Shown piece by piece: positions 43,901-52,384 of a stretch of DNA of 64,000 nt. The notes below the pieces were generated by a model that did no database searches, was not told where the DNA came from, and was given only the letters and a program-made list of their open reading frames with translations. This DNA is from Prorocentrum cordatum. Taxonomy: Eukaryota > Sar > Dinophyceae > Prorocentrales > Prorocentraceae. The position numbers and the translations under genes were made by a program. The stretch spans positions 484,918 to 548,917 of the forward strand of contig CAUYUJ010019948.1 of assembly GCA_963575745.1 (NCBI GenBank), written 5' to 3'. How positions within the stretch are numbered: position 1 is the stretch's first letter; each line of letters starts with the position of its first letter.

Positions 43901-44728
43901 GGCATCGGTAACTAGAATAAAGTCACCTTGGCAAATCGACGGGAACTGCTGCCGTTTCTCAATATCCAGCAATTCGAGCCACGCCCACGAAGCGGCGAGT
44001 GGCTCCACCAGCCAACGTTCCCACGGGCAAACCGGAGGGGGCTCCACAATCTTTAAGGCGACCAATGCACACAGGGTATCAGCCATTTCATTGAGGGGGT
44101 CCTCTAGGTGTGCCTTCACGTGATGGAAAGAAGTCGCCGCAACCTGTTGAAGCGAGAGAACGAGGGAACGCAAACATCTGGCCACGCCTGAAATGTCTGG
44201 CAGCCCTCCACAACCAAACGCCGCTCTGACGACAGACAAATTGTCAACGTGAAAGCTGACATCAGTACACTTTGCCTGGACAGCCCAAGCTACTGCCCAC
44301 AGCATTGCCACGGCCTCTGCTGCCATACTGGCAAAAGCACGAGAAATTGGCATGGCATCCAGGTCGAGGGTGCCTGCAAAGAAACCTCCAAAGTGCCAGG
44401 ACCCTGACGGATGTAAGAGAAGCACGACGAAAGCCCAAGACGGTGGCACCCCTCCACCACCTCCCGAACCGTCAGAATAAATGAAGGCACGACAGAGGTT
44501 GGGATGATCAGGTGGGAGAGGAGCAAGAGAGGCAAGGTAAGCACGCGAGCAAGGAAGCAAGAAGCGCTCGATGTCCTGCCAGCTCCTTGCAGGTGCCCAC
44601 GACCAGGGTGCCTTAATCGCCTCCAAGAGGCCTGAGCATACTACAGTCGGAGACCTTATAGTGGTAGGGTTGCCACCTGGATCGCAATCATTGAGATCGC
44701 ACGGGATCGGGGTGGCTGGTCCTGTTAC
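37961..44728 (-). CDS. LINE ORF2: RNase H, AP-endonuclease, RT, C2H2 finger, C5-methyltransferase-like
   Basis: There are 2,255 codons without a stop, counted from the -1 junction with ORF1. RNase H: D86 (IYSDGSGG), E138, D162 (HVDNLS), D217 (NEMADTL). Endonuclease (EEP): N328 (FANILSL), E370 (GTAESRV), D487 (LLDANATVG), D582-H (ARPDHALVQLD). RT: PDGLHGSF, IPKGKGNP, AAIPGRGTTM, D1147 (FVDVVNAFY), GTRPGTPFGDA, D1295-D1296 (VCADDSG). A C2H2 finger starts at C1627 (CHFCPCEF), with further CxxC. Methyltransferase-like: VFVANLFCGQRRPGD, C1894 in GAPPCETFC, GPPPLRS, E1957 in WMEHPSPPSW, QCEFGQIGRAPTALL. The tail is Pro-rich. RNase H usually follows RT in LINEs; here it comes first. There is no ATG before the RNase H domain, so translation probably depends on a frameshift from ORF1. 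Confidence 0.9.
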   Translation of the reverse strand, partial: VTGPATPIPCDLNDCDPGGNPTTIRSPTVVCSGLLEAIKAPWSWAPARSWQDIERFLLPCSRAYLASLAPLPPDHPNLCRAFIYSDGSGGGGGVPPSWAFVVLLLHPSGSWHFGGFFAGTLDLDAMPISRAFASMAAEAVAMLWAVAWAVQAKCTDVSFHVDNLSVVRAAFGCGGLPDISGVARCLRSLVLSLQQVAATSFHHVKAHLEDPLNEMADTLCALVALKIVEPPPVCPWERWLVEPLAASWAWLELLDIEKRQQFPSICQGDFILVTDAPSFRDVCPPRSAPLGPDHDLPFSRSPQPGAAASLSRDVVPHAKLSVRMAFANILSLRAAGNGKKAPVGLYAAGRPRMLAAQFEAAKLHVVGTAESRVPRQGRTDIGNFLVLHGPATSQGSHGCSLWLRKGVPLVPSLADSTIKRHLVTVALAEPTILIANIAVGSVSLSFIVGHAPHSKHDRADIVAWWNKFSGVVAKTLEATPFTFLLLDANATVGSVPSEAVGPIARENENYNGACFHKCIKDCAFMLPATFSGDPQASKTWTLPQGLVATRRIDFVAVPMSLRSFAVDPTVNKAVELAIARPDHALVQLDFRMPIPDLRPFQGIVSSKPRLDRAELADAAIQEEFAKYMDQAPKPHWAVPPSRHCAQVSGYARQGMVRFFELDQSQKDTGLSRDARLQVAALHRMRRALSQVRGLAAHVWARLVLLAWRHSCVIPICGGPRFSGFASEFLVPFLAHSASGGLASFEVESVFVYGQTNRLLLARVLTAWKDRIAAIRAARHESVMIGRAHRDVHNVCADAGRILKQVASVVKVALPARWKLRCRNKCNRRQAVSADAAAVSFLMFPPGAPGLPHGGEATAVSFHSLLCLARALAMRTSALQFWLLMPQVQQVHNIIKSEANQKLQDIAKSVGDAWSARDFASAFSALRLLGASGKRHRQHKVLPAILGPDNELLPTVVQAHDHWLQHFAAQELAALMSPDLFEAICVDKMGDLNGASRDIVNIPTFAEFEKALRSTGNGAAGPDGLHGSFVRACAAPLAKALYPLVFKAAMLVSEPIQWKGGDLPHIPKGKGNPFAASSSRSILVASHIGKRYHACLRARMLPAVQDAVGATQYAAIPGRGTTMAILAARVLQRIAIARKLCLGFLFVDVVNAFYTAIRELVLATDTSRDSLRNLLAGAGLPEAYLPLLERRLLDLPLLRRHGLSGHFVGMVEEAFRLGWFQVPGAERVAITFRGTRPGTPFGDAVFIFIIAEVTANVSRMLQEEGLLLQIDSPTSGLYSPLSPDDKVDFPGLVCADDSGFVLLAPFEVFLPALPTFCRIVPNAFAPVGLVPHMKVGKTEILLDVRGSGSADFRRELFRESSPCIKVPGLVCGGENVSVVRSTLYLGSMLDDKASLGPELAYRDREASGAMRALRRAVAKAPGKDMPPKLHLLDALSVSAAMYSAGTWYEMTKAETLRVQTQYIRRYRGLLSLPRFEAGGPTDLAVLARAARPTVSSIIRVSRLRLFGQMLISAPRPLLALVNAEFAYSPKSWLHTIRDDLMWLRASHHKFKEFPLPSAGMDPWMDEIRRSPGGWKRSLRAALQASVSRLQRDVQATEWQQRTLAMLTAVGLPPRRDLPPPRASDKYRCHFCPCEFSELRSMDAHIRREHFTYTDLARVRVDSPWCACCLKVCASRALLLRHITAWKPTCLVFYLKHVAPLPLQAREELAAEEKAQHQERRRLGHSASRGRFPSFRAPGPLPLTAVAVQANYPRAAAQKFIADQVEQITGWSRRALVPHVLDEPEVAWDPNPSEIEWPFEAAAFSGVLCVQIPRRILRRQVFVANLFCGQRRPGDIQEAIEVAMTRYTPSFELAVLSVDILLDKELGDLRKRSSIECFAAHIRAGRIVALGGAPPCETFCAARWREGGPPPLRSWHAPWGVTELTPRQQLQVAVSNDLLQAMVELMCIMAVSQGCAWMEHPSPPSWEPRSVPSWSVMPLKALMAAPCSSFTTFDQCEFGQIGRAPTALLGIRLSELPTLLRDTPGGGYCSHGPKAHEAMVGWDSNLKRWRTAPKKVYPPALCQVLASSMLKALLPSLLGQSPVLGQANEEAEVQELHRFFVDSNNIALNAPFMGPDFAGGTKPPRPPSAFARISATLEEDGLARFPSEEEEIEGTHSVAMAHLDADETAVAAFGACPPCSEPPPPPPPPLDLPPDVVARIAANRAAALRRRRERSAERKRVPVQLEGLFSPPPPPPPPPESVQTDLHRWFSLAISNV

Positions 44729-44733
44729 CCCTG
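44725..44733 (-). promoter_or_regulatory. Candidate -1 frameshift site between LINE ORF1 and ORF2
   Basis: ORF1 ends CAG GGG TAA. Slipping back one base on the GGGG run reads GTA ACA and enters ORF2, which has no ATG of its own before the RNase H domain. P-site re-pairing of GGG would be perfect. Confidence 0.5.
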
Positions 44734-46103
44734 AGGATCCTCGGCGTCTTCCTCTGCGGGCTCCTCGCCCTCCCCTCGAGATCGCCTGACTGGCGACCGA
44801 GAGCTGTCTCTCTGCCTGCTTGGTGCCGCTGTCGAGCCACCTGGGCTCCGCGGCGCCGCAGCAGGCGCTGGGATGGAAGCAAACGTAGACGATTGGCCAG
44901 GTGCACTGGCAGAGGGCATCAGGAACTGCGGCGGCGGCACCACTCCACTTGGCGGCGTCCTGGTGGCCGCAAGCAGCGCTTCGTGCTTCGCGTTCAAAAT
45001 GTTGAACTGCGAGCCCAGGCTTTGACGTTGCTGTCGATCCTTTGCTGGAACAGGACCAAATTCTGAGAAATCGACGCCAGCTGGGACTGCACCAGAGCCA
45101 GATCGACCACCTGACCAGGCTGAAGCCCAGGCTGCGCTGGTGCGGGCTGCGTCTGCGGCGCCCGCACTGCGGGCGGCGCGGCGGCCGCCGCAGGCGCACC
45201 ACCTGGCTCCTCGCTGGCACCGTCGGTCTCCATGATACCTGGCTCTCCCAGCGGCTCGGCGTCGACGGGCTCCATGGCCTCGATCTCCATCAGCGCCTGC
45301 TGGTGCCGCGAGACCCACTGATCGGACTGGTCCCGCTTGACTCTCAATGCGTCTAGCTCGGACTCTTTGTTTCGAATCTCCTGCTCTTGAGCTTCCAGCT
45401 TCGCCTGCGACCTCTGAAGGGCAGCCCTTTGTCGCTCTCGCTGTTGATGCCACGGTCGGCACAGGTGAATGGCCGTGAGCAAGACTGCATACCAGTCTCT
45501 CTCGTCCTCGCTGGCATCCCCAGCTTCTTCTTTCATACGGATTGTGGCAGCAAGAACTTTCATTTCTGCCCTTCTCCTGCTGATGTACGTCTTCCGATCG
45601 GACTCTGTCGCATTCTCGCCAGGCAGTGGCGGAAATCGATGATGATATACTGCCATAGCTGGGAGGGCTGGCAATATATTGAGTGGCGCTGAAACATTCG
45701 TTGTTCCATCCTCCTCCTCGTCTGCGAAAGTCACGGAAGGTGATCTCGCTCTTTGCTCCTGCCTCTGCAGTCATCTCCTTGGCCCCCTTGACGATCGTCT
45801 TGCCTGAGGCTGTGCCGATTGTGACCCTCCTGATCCAGCTCCTTGGGCGTTCCTCACCCACGGTTCTCGGACCATGCCGTGCGCCATCGACTGCTGAGAA
45901 GACGGCCACGAACTCGGCGCTTGGTTGGACATCATTTGCTGAGGCTGAAACTGTCGACCACGCTGTTGGCCAGGCACGCGAGGAGGGGCCAAGCCACGAC
46001 CGCTGGGCATCTGCTGAGACTGATCGGGCATGCACGTCGAACAAAAACTGGAGGCAAAGGAATTGACGCCACCGCATATTTCACACAACCAGTTGTCTTG
46101 CAT
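44725..46103 (-). CDS. LINE ORF1 with RanBP2-type zinc finger and coiled coil (one stop, one frameshift)
   Basis: ATG at 46,103 is followed by DNWLCEICGG...FCSTC, a W-x-Cx2C-x10-Cx2C finger of the RanBP2 type. A Gln/Ser-rich stretch follows. At 45,771-45,773 an in-frame TGA splits RSSRGPRR from LQRQEQRARSPSVTFADEEE. The protein then continues with a coiled coil (RQRAALQRSQAKLEAQEQEI; LALVQSQLASISQNLVLF). Near 45,025 the frame moves back by one, to SLGSQFNILNAKHEALL, and ends in RS-rich and acidic sequence (SRSPVRRSRGEGEEPAEEDA) with TAA at 44,725. About 460 codons if both defects are bridged. It probably binds the element RNA. Confidence 0.7.
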
Positions 46104-46341
46104 CCGAGACTGCGACGAGTGATGTTGACTGAGACGAGACGCAGCGGCGGCAACGCGGAGCAGCGTGCGGTCGATGGACCTCTGGTGCCGCTCTCGCCTG
46201 TGCCACCCTCCGTCAGACGGAATTGCGGCGGGCCGCCAGGCTGGCGGCTGGCGCGCGAGGCCCCTGAATCTGGCGGGGAAGAAACAAAATTGCCAGAAAC
46301 AAAACCAGCCACCAGGAAATGCCTCCGGTGGCCTGGGCCTT

Positions 46342-46353
46342 GGTCGGGGGAGG
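46342..46353 (+). repeat. Target-site duplication of the LINE, right copy
   Basis: GGTCGGGGGAGG, identical to 37,404-37,415. Confidence 0.75.
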
Positions 46354-47388
46354 GGCGTGAGGAGTTTGCATGTGTGTTGCACCCCGCGCCTCCTCATGTG
46401 CCTTGAGGTTGTCTGAGGTCAACGCCCCCAGGCGCTTGGTGGCCGATCTCGGGCTCCTGCGAGGCCGAGGGGTGGTGGTCGGTGATCTCACGGGCTCGAT
46501 AGACTCGCTCATCACCTCGCAGTCGGAATCGTCCTCATGGGAGTCGCTCGGGCCAGGGCTGCGGCTGAGGCTGCCACGGCTGCGGCTGCGTCTGTCGCAA
46601 TAAGCACCTCGACGAGCCTCGCCGCGAGCGTGGCCATCCGCGGCGGCTGACTTCGAAGCACAGTCAGCTCTCACACCCGTTCGGACCGCCGAAGATGCGT
46701 TGTCGTCAATGCTGATGCACGGCCGCCCCATCTTGTCAAAGATCTCAGTGCCATCTCTCTTCTGGATTACGAGCTTGATGTCGAAGTCGCGCTCGGCCTC
46801 CTCCTTCTCGACTCCCTCCCAGAAGGACATGTAGTTGATATACCTCACCTTGCAGAGCTCGAGCTTCGGGATGGTCCTCTCCTCCTGGCGGAACTTGATG
46901 GTGCAATCGAGCATGGTCTTACTCTGACGGCGAACTGCAGAGTCACGTGCGCCACGCTCGCACACATTAGGGAGGACGATGGCCCTCCACTTCGTCGGGT
47001 CGTCGGCCATGAGGTTGTCGAACTCTCTCTTGTCCTCGCATCGGCGCCTCGACGACCGACGCGCATTCAAGCAGAGATCGTGAAGCTCAAAGCCGAGGAA
47101 CTTCTTGGTCGGGCCGCTCTCCTGACACAAGTAGCACTGGGGGGCGCCCTTGCCAGCAGCAGGGGCAGGGCGTCCAGCCTTGGGCCCTCCTCTCTTGCTG
47201 TGCACCGCCCGCTTGCAGCCCTTCTGGCCGTCCACGGCCTCAGCCTCAGACTCAGAGATCTGATCCCCGAGCACGTCGGACTTGACCATAGCGGGGGCGC
47301 TCGCCGAAACCACCCAGGACAAGTCAACCCAGGGCCCCGAAGAAGTTGAGCTCTCAACTCGAAGAATCACTCGAGCCACAAGTGCCAT
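46354..47388 (-). CDS. Unrecognised Cys-containing protein block, 5-prime exon candidate
   Basis: ATG at 47,388 (MALVARVILRVESS) or 47,289 (MVKSDVLGDQISESEAEAVD). A Cys motif CYLCQESGPTKK...CLNARRSSRRRC near 47,130-47,040 could bind metal. Then come WRAIVLPNVCERGARDSA, a basic/helical region (FWEGVEKEEAERDFDIKLVI), an Arg/Ser tail with RSRSRGSLSRSPGPS, and acidic residues. The frame stays open past the LINE boundary, but sequence beyond AHEEARG loses protein character. A GC donor after DNLK (AAG|GCACAT) is possible. The LINE insertion lies directly downstream. The function is unknown. Confidence 0.55.
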
Positions 47389-48050
47389 GGAGTGGAGGAG
47401 GCTGAGGACTGGAGGGAGATTGGCGATGTGGGTAGACCGTGCCCCGACTGAGCTGGCGCGAGAGAGAGGGCCCAGAGTAATCAGTAACAGATCGAAGGGA
47501 ACATGGGCCCCGGGGTGCAATTTGAACCGTCCAAGAACACCTGCGACGGCCGAGCCGTCGCGGGTGTGATTTGACGATTCAAACAGCACCCGCATTGACA
47601 ATTGTTCGCAGCATTGCCCCCTTACTTTTTTAGAATGTTCGGGACGGGATGTCGTTTGACCGTCTCCCCCCTCCTCCCCATGGCAGTTGCAGGGCACATG
47701 CGCTGCATGCTCGGCCATGGCGCAAGGGTTGTCCAAGGGGCCCGAAACACAGGGTGCGCCTCCGCCCCCCGTGCCCTTCTCCGCGGACCTCTAGGCTCCG
47801 TCGGCCAGACTACAAAGGTGGGGCTTCCCAAACAGGCTACACCCGAGAACGCCCCAGCGCTTGGACACGGGCAGCCAAATAAGCAAAGTAACGTATTCGA
47901 CATACGGCTCTACCCGTTCTTCGCAGGCAAGAAACAGAGTCCGCCTCGACAGATTCGTTACATACCAGATTCCAGGCGCTCATCCGATGCAGTCACACGC
48001 ACAGTCATCCTTATCATGCTGTCATAGTAACACCGTAGTGATTCATACTG
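47389..48050. other. No gene supported
   Basis: GC-rich unique sequence upstream of the Cys-containing block. It may contain that gene's promoter and leader, but no motif is recognised. Open frames on both strands are short and Arg/Pro-rich. Confidence 0.5.
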
Positions 48051-48053
48051 GCC

Positions 48054-48290
48054 TGGACTGGTTCATCCTGGTTTGGAGTGGTTCATCCTGATTTGGGAGT
48101 GGTTCATCCTGGTTTGGAATGGTTCATCCTGGTTTGGGGAGTGGTTCATCGTGGTTCAAACTGGTTCATCCTGGTTCAGAGTGGTTCATCCTGGTTTGGG
48201 AATGGTTCAGAATGGTTCATCCTGGTTTGGGAGTGGTTCATCCTGGTTTGAAGTGGTTCATCCTGGTTTGGAGTGGTTCATCCCGTAAAT
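48054..48290 (+). repeat. Minisatellite, 19-23-bp unit with GGTTCATCCTGGTTTGG
   Basis: About eleven units of GTGGTTCATCCTGGTTTGG with small variation (GGGAGTGG, GAATGG, CAAACTGG). The core word also occurs twice near 28,500. Confidence 0.95.
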
Positions 48291-49660
48291 ATAATGATAA
48301 GCCCGAAATGTATAAATTCACCCCATACAGCGACAATGCTCGGTTGGTGTGTGCTCAACCATAAATTCAAGATGCAACAATCTAAAGCACCCTTAATTAC
48401 CCCAGCTAGAGATGCACACTTCACGGCCACCCCCACACATGAAGACATCTGAATCAGTCGGGTCGACGGCCGAGTGTTTCTTGATCTGAGGGTGGATGCG
48501 GGGCCTCATATGCGCAGTAACCCACGCAGGGGAATGGATTTTGCGCTCGGTTGCCCCGACCCCCAACCTCCTCATCGCGCACTGGGTCGATTTTGATAAG
48601 GCGTGATAGGGGTGCGCGCAGCATCTCTACATCTTCCCCCCGTTTGGGCTTCTCTGTTGCAATGTGCAGGCTGGGTAGCACGGGTTCTGTTCGCAGATCC
48701 CACCCAATCCGAAATCGAACCGACGGAAAACGAGCTCAACGCGAACTCGAAATCAATGTCAAACAAGATTGAACCGACATCGAAACACATTACGTGTGCT
48801 GCACGTCCACGACATGGTTTCCTTTATCGAACCGATTCGTCGACATCTTAACCATGAGTGTTGAGTCGCCACCTCCGCCGCCCATCATTAATGTAGTGTA
48901 GTAGTGTAGTGCCTCTCTTTGACCAGCTCCAATACGACTCCTATCCTATACGATGCTTATCTGACCCTCTCCCCTCGATGTTACCATCCAAACATTGATC
49001 ATTGTCCATAGGTGCATCGCCCCTTTCTATTTCACTACTTGAATATGTGCGTTAGTATCGATGCGCCGTTGCTTCTCTCTCTCTCTCTCTCTCTCACGCT
49101 GTATATACTACGTATGCGTACACCACCCTGCTGTATGCAAACAACGTACATTGACACAGCCCTCTACAACTCCTCCGATGCATCTCCACTGCACCGATAC
49201 GGGGCGACCGCAAATGCCCCCGCCCCGACCCCAGTTGCCGTCAACCGTGGGCCCCTTTGGCTCGCCAGTCCGCGTGGGCCAGGTGCAGCGACGAGGCCCG
49301 CGAGCAAAAGACAACGTAACAGTGCGTGCCGACAGGGTGAAACATCTGACAGGAATTCAATGGGGCTGGCCCGCACATGCATCGACATGGTGGCGCGGGC
49401 CCGCTCGGCCGCCAAGCTGGTAAGACACGCGCTTGGCTCTGCAAGACAGCACGCAAACGACGCACAGCATCCTGCCATTGCAATGCGCACCAAGTCGCGC
49501 AATGAAGGAGGTTCAACATGTTAGTGTGCACGCAAGTTCTCACGATATGTGTGATTGCGCTGCTTACATGGTCATGAAGGTAATGCGTGTACCGTTGTTA
49601 CTGTATTGTCTGTGCAACAACATGCGACCCCCTCGCCGACCTCGCCATCGTTCTTGCGAC
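48291..49660. other. No gene supported; (CT)n at 49,074-49,096
   Basis: Unique sequence with short open frames on both strands. The only clear structure is a CT run of about 23 bases. Confidence 0.6.
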
Positions 49661-49666
49661 GGTGGG

Positions 49667-50880
49667 TCAGTTATCCCTCAAAAAATCACGCTGCTCCTGC
49701 AAACCAGGCCGCCAGCGCTTATGCTGGTCATTGGGCATGTGGCTATGCTGCAACCGCGCCCCAAGATACGCTTCAGCACACCTAATCCCAAAGACATCCC
49801 TCTTGAGCTCGAGGCTCCTGGACCTCTTGCAATTAATATGGTCAGGATTATTGCAAACAACTCCTAAGCGCTCCCGGTGAACATGCCCTCCACTATGTTT
49901 TCGGGGAGTGAACGTCACCGCCTGTCCTAGAATAAACTCCACCACCCCTGGGATCACAGGCTTGGCGAGGTCAGCCACGGGAGGGGCTGGGGGCGGAGGC
50001 GGAGGCTCGCCCTTGTCGCTGTCCCCGCCCATGACGTCGTCGTCAGAGCCGCCTCCACCGCCACCCACTATGACATCATCATCGCCACCGCCTCGTGGAG
50101 CATGCCCTCCTGGAGGCTTGGGGTGTTCAGGCTCATCACTCTCGCCGTCGTCGCCGACGATGTCTTTGGGGGCTGGAGCTGGCCCAGGGAGAACCGCTGC
50201 TGGAGCTGCAGCGATATCGCAACCCTTCAGCTCAGGCTTGCCCTCAAGCAGGTTCGTGTAATACTGAGCCCCTTGGTTGGGAGGTTGGTTCGTTCTCGCC
50301 CGCAAGAGGAACCTGTAGTATGATTGCGGCTGCCCGCTCGGAAAAGAAATAGCTCCGTCACGGTAAAGGTCGATCAGAGTGATGATGCATTGCAGGTATG
50401 GGGGTTAGGCTGAGCAGTTTACGTTCGTCATACTCCTTGGGGCATTCAGCGTCATGTACGACACGTTTGCTGACGGCCTTGTAACCATCTGCGTGTAAAG
50501 CGTCAAGCAAAACAAGTACAGGTGTGCTGGGGTCACTGAGCGGTTTCAGGGGACACAATTGTTTCGGGTTCCGAAGCCTCACACACCCGTCCATGATACT
50601 ATCTGCTACTTCCCATGGTTTCCATTGATCTCTGGCGATATCCATTGGGCCGCCACGAAGGGCAGCGATATCCATAGTGCATGGGTCCACGAAAACATAG
50701 CAGCGAATATCGTCCCCGAGAGGTTCGCCGACAAGATCCTCGCCGAGAGGTGCCGACACCTCGAGGGGCTGCACAGTGATGTCGTAGATGCCGACCTGGT
50801 CCGTTGGGGGGATGTTCGAAACAAATGCGCAAGCACCTGGCGCCCGCACATGGGAGGCCCTCGTTGTATGATACTACCTT
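49667..50880 (-). CDS. Unrecognised protein gene with one frame change, Gly/Pro/Asp-rich middle
   Basis: The first part (from about 50,880) reads CAFVSNIPPTDQVGIYDITVQ, VDPCTMDIAALRGGPMDIA and LCPLKPLSDPSTPVLVLLDALHADGY. Near 50,390 the frame changes, and it resumes with QCIITLIDLYRDGAISFPSG, QPQSYYRFLLRARTNQPPNQ and GAQYYTNLLEGKPELKGC. A low-complexity acidic/Gly/Pro stretch follows (DDDVIVGGGGGGSDDDV). The C-terminus (LGVVCNNPDHINCKRSR; CAEAYLGARLQHSHMPNDQH) has spaced Cys and His residues and ends at 49,667. The two halves are separated either by a small indel or by a short intron. The start is not clear. No known family is recognised. Confidence 0.5.
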
Positions 50881-51195
50881 GCCCAAAATAGGCACCGAAC
50901 GATTCGCATGTTACCTAGGCGGTGAGCAAGCTACACCCAACGCCAATCTAACGCTAGATGGCAATCTCACGCTGGTTCCAGGTCGGCCTAAAACGTTCCG
51001 AAGTGCCCACCCACAGGTCACTTAGCACACTTTTTGGGTAACTAGTATTTTGTTACCTTTTTACCCGCAAGTTCGCTTTTCACCTTTTCACTTTTTTTTC
51101 AATTACCTTTTCACCTTTTCACCTTTTCACCTTTTCTATATTGGTCAGTGTCGTTGCATGTCTACAGATAACGATAGAATGTGCAGGAAGGCGGG

Positions 51196-51445
51196 TCGCG
51201 GGCAGGCCGCGGGACGTTTACGGGACGTTTGCGGGAAGTTTGCGGGAAGTTTGCGGGAAGTTTGCGGGAAGTTTTCGGGAAGTTTCGGGAAGTTTGCGGG
51301 AAGTTTACGGGAAGTTCGCGGGAAGTTTGCGGGAAGTTTTCGGGAAGTTTCGGGAAGTCTCGGGAAGATCGCGGGAAGATCGCGGGAAGATTGCGGGAAG
51401 TTTGCGGGAAGTTTTCGGGAAGTTTCGGGAAGATTCGGGATGTCC
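51196..51445 (+). repeat. 9-bp tandem array, CGGGAAGTT type, about 27 units
   Basis: Units GCGGGAAGTTT and CGGGAAGTTT alternate. The same unit forms arrays at 55,612-55,668 and 58,021-58,260, always on the plus strand. The translations (KFAGSLREV...) are products of the repeat. Confidence 0.95.
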
Positions 51446-51732
51446 GCGGGATGTATAGGAATCCAGACAAAGGTTTCCAGGAATGCCCAAATCTTCTCCA
51501 TCCACACCGCCGCCCTCTTTTCCTCCCCATCCGTTCTCCCTATCCATAGTCTTCCATACCTGTCTACTGGCGCGGCTCCCCCTCTGCTGGCGCCGCCGCT
51601 CTGGTTCGAAGCCCCATCGCCCAGGCGATCCCCGACCCTCGGACGCGTCCACGCGCAGCTGGAGGCATGTCGCAACCAGCTCCGAGCTCCCAGGACACCG
51701 TTTGCAATTCCCTGAGCCCTGTTGATTCCTAT

Positions 51733-51852
51733 AACACGGCTAACAAAAACACGGCTAACAGAAACACTGCTAACAGAAACATGGCTAACATAAACACGGC
51801 TAACAGAAACACTGCTCATTCCTCACCCCTAAAACACGGCTAACAGAAACAG
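51733..51852 (+). repeat. 17-bp tandem repeat, AACACGGCTAACAGAAA, about 7 units
   Basis: Units vary as AACACTGCTAACAGAAAC and AACATGGCTAACATAAAC. Unique sequence interrupts the array once. Confidence 0.9.
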
Positions 51853-51858
51853 CTCAAG

Positions 51859-52271
51859 ATGGACCAGAGGAGTCCGACACCGACGGAGAAGGGTCAACGA
51901 ACGCTGCCTGTGCGGTGGGCCCCATTTACGCAGTCCGTGGCTGACGCTCCGCACCAACAGGTGCGATTCAAAATCAATGGCCCCAGGTTCCCCCACGATG
52001 GTCCCGAGTGTTTGAGTTTGGTTGCCTCCAGAGGTTGCCGAGCCCGCTGATCATGAGACCATCTCGTCCGACGAGGCGCCCCATCCAGGAGCCCTCCGCG
52101 CCCGCTGCGGCGCCCGCTGCGGCGGCCGCCGCGGCCGCCGAGCGGGCCGGCGTCACCGAGTCCGTGCAGCTGACCGCTCGAGACTCTCAGACCGCCCCCT
52201 CGCTCCCAGACGCGCTGCCGCCGCCGACCGCTTCGCAGATCGAGGAGGATCCAATGGGAGACATTGAATGA
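51859..52271 (+). CDS. Possible short coding region, Ala/Pro-rich
   Basis: ATG 51,859 opens MDQRSPTPTEKGQRTLPVRW, and a second frame from ATG 52,053 gives MRPSRPTRRPIQEPSAPAA, then an Ala run and ESVQLTARDSQTAPSLPDAL, ending PMGDIE at 52,271. The composition of the second part looks protein-like. The two do not share a frame, and no domain is recognised. Confidence 0.3.
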
Positions 52272-52384
52272 TGCATGGGGGGATGGAGCAAAAACATACG
52301 GGCCCGTCTGTGCCCAACCCACCCACTTACATCGTCGGTCGCCCCCCCTCCCCCTCTTCGTCCTGCACTGTTCCCTCCTCGCCC

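Larger units (their letters stand above)
37416..46341 (-). mobile_element. Full-length 8.9-kb LINE with RNase H, endonuclease, RT, zinc finger and methyltransferase-like domain
   Basis: The element runs on the minus strand, bounded by a 12-bp direct repeat. Its 3-prime end is a short tandem tail (four copies of TGACC) next to the left duplication. ORF1 (46,103-44,725) and ORF2 (44,728-37,961) fill most of it. ORF2 is uninterrupted with catalytic residues intact, so the insertion is fairly young. The site lies in or next to the coding block at 46,354-47,388, on the same strand. Confidence 0.85.

Noticed and set aside
44730-45220. Upstream 164 codons of the ORF2 frame (GTG start at 45,220)
   Set aside because: This stretch overlaps the good ORF1 frame and has no protein-like composition; ORF2 probably begins at the frameshift junction.
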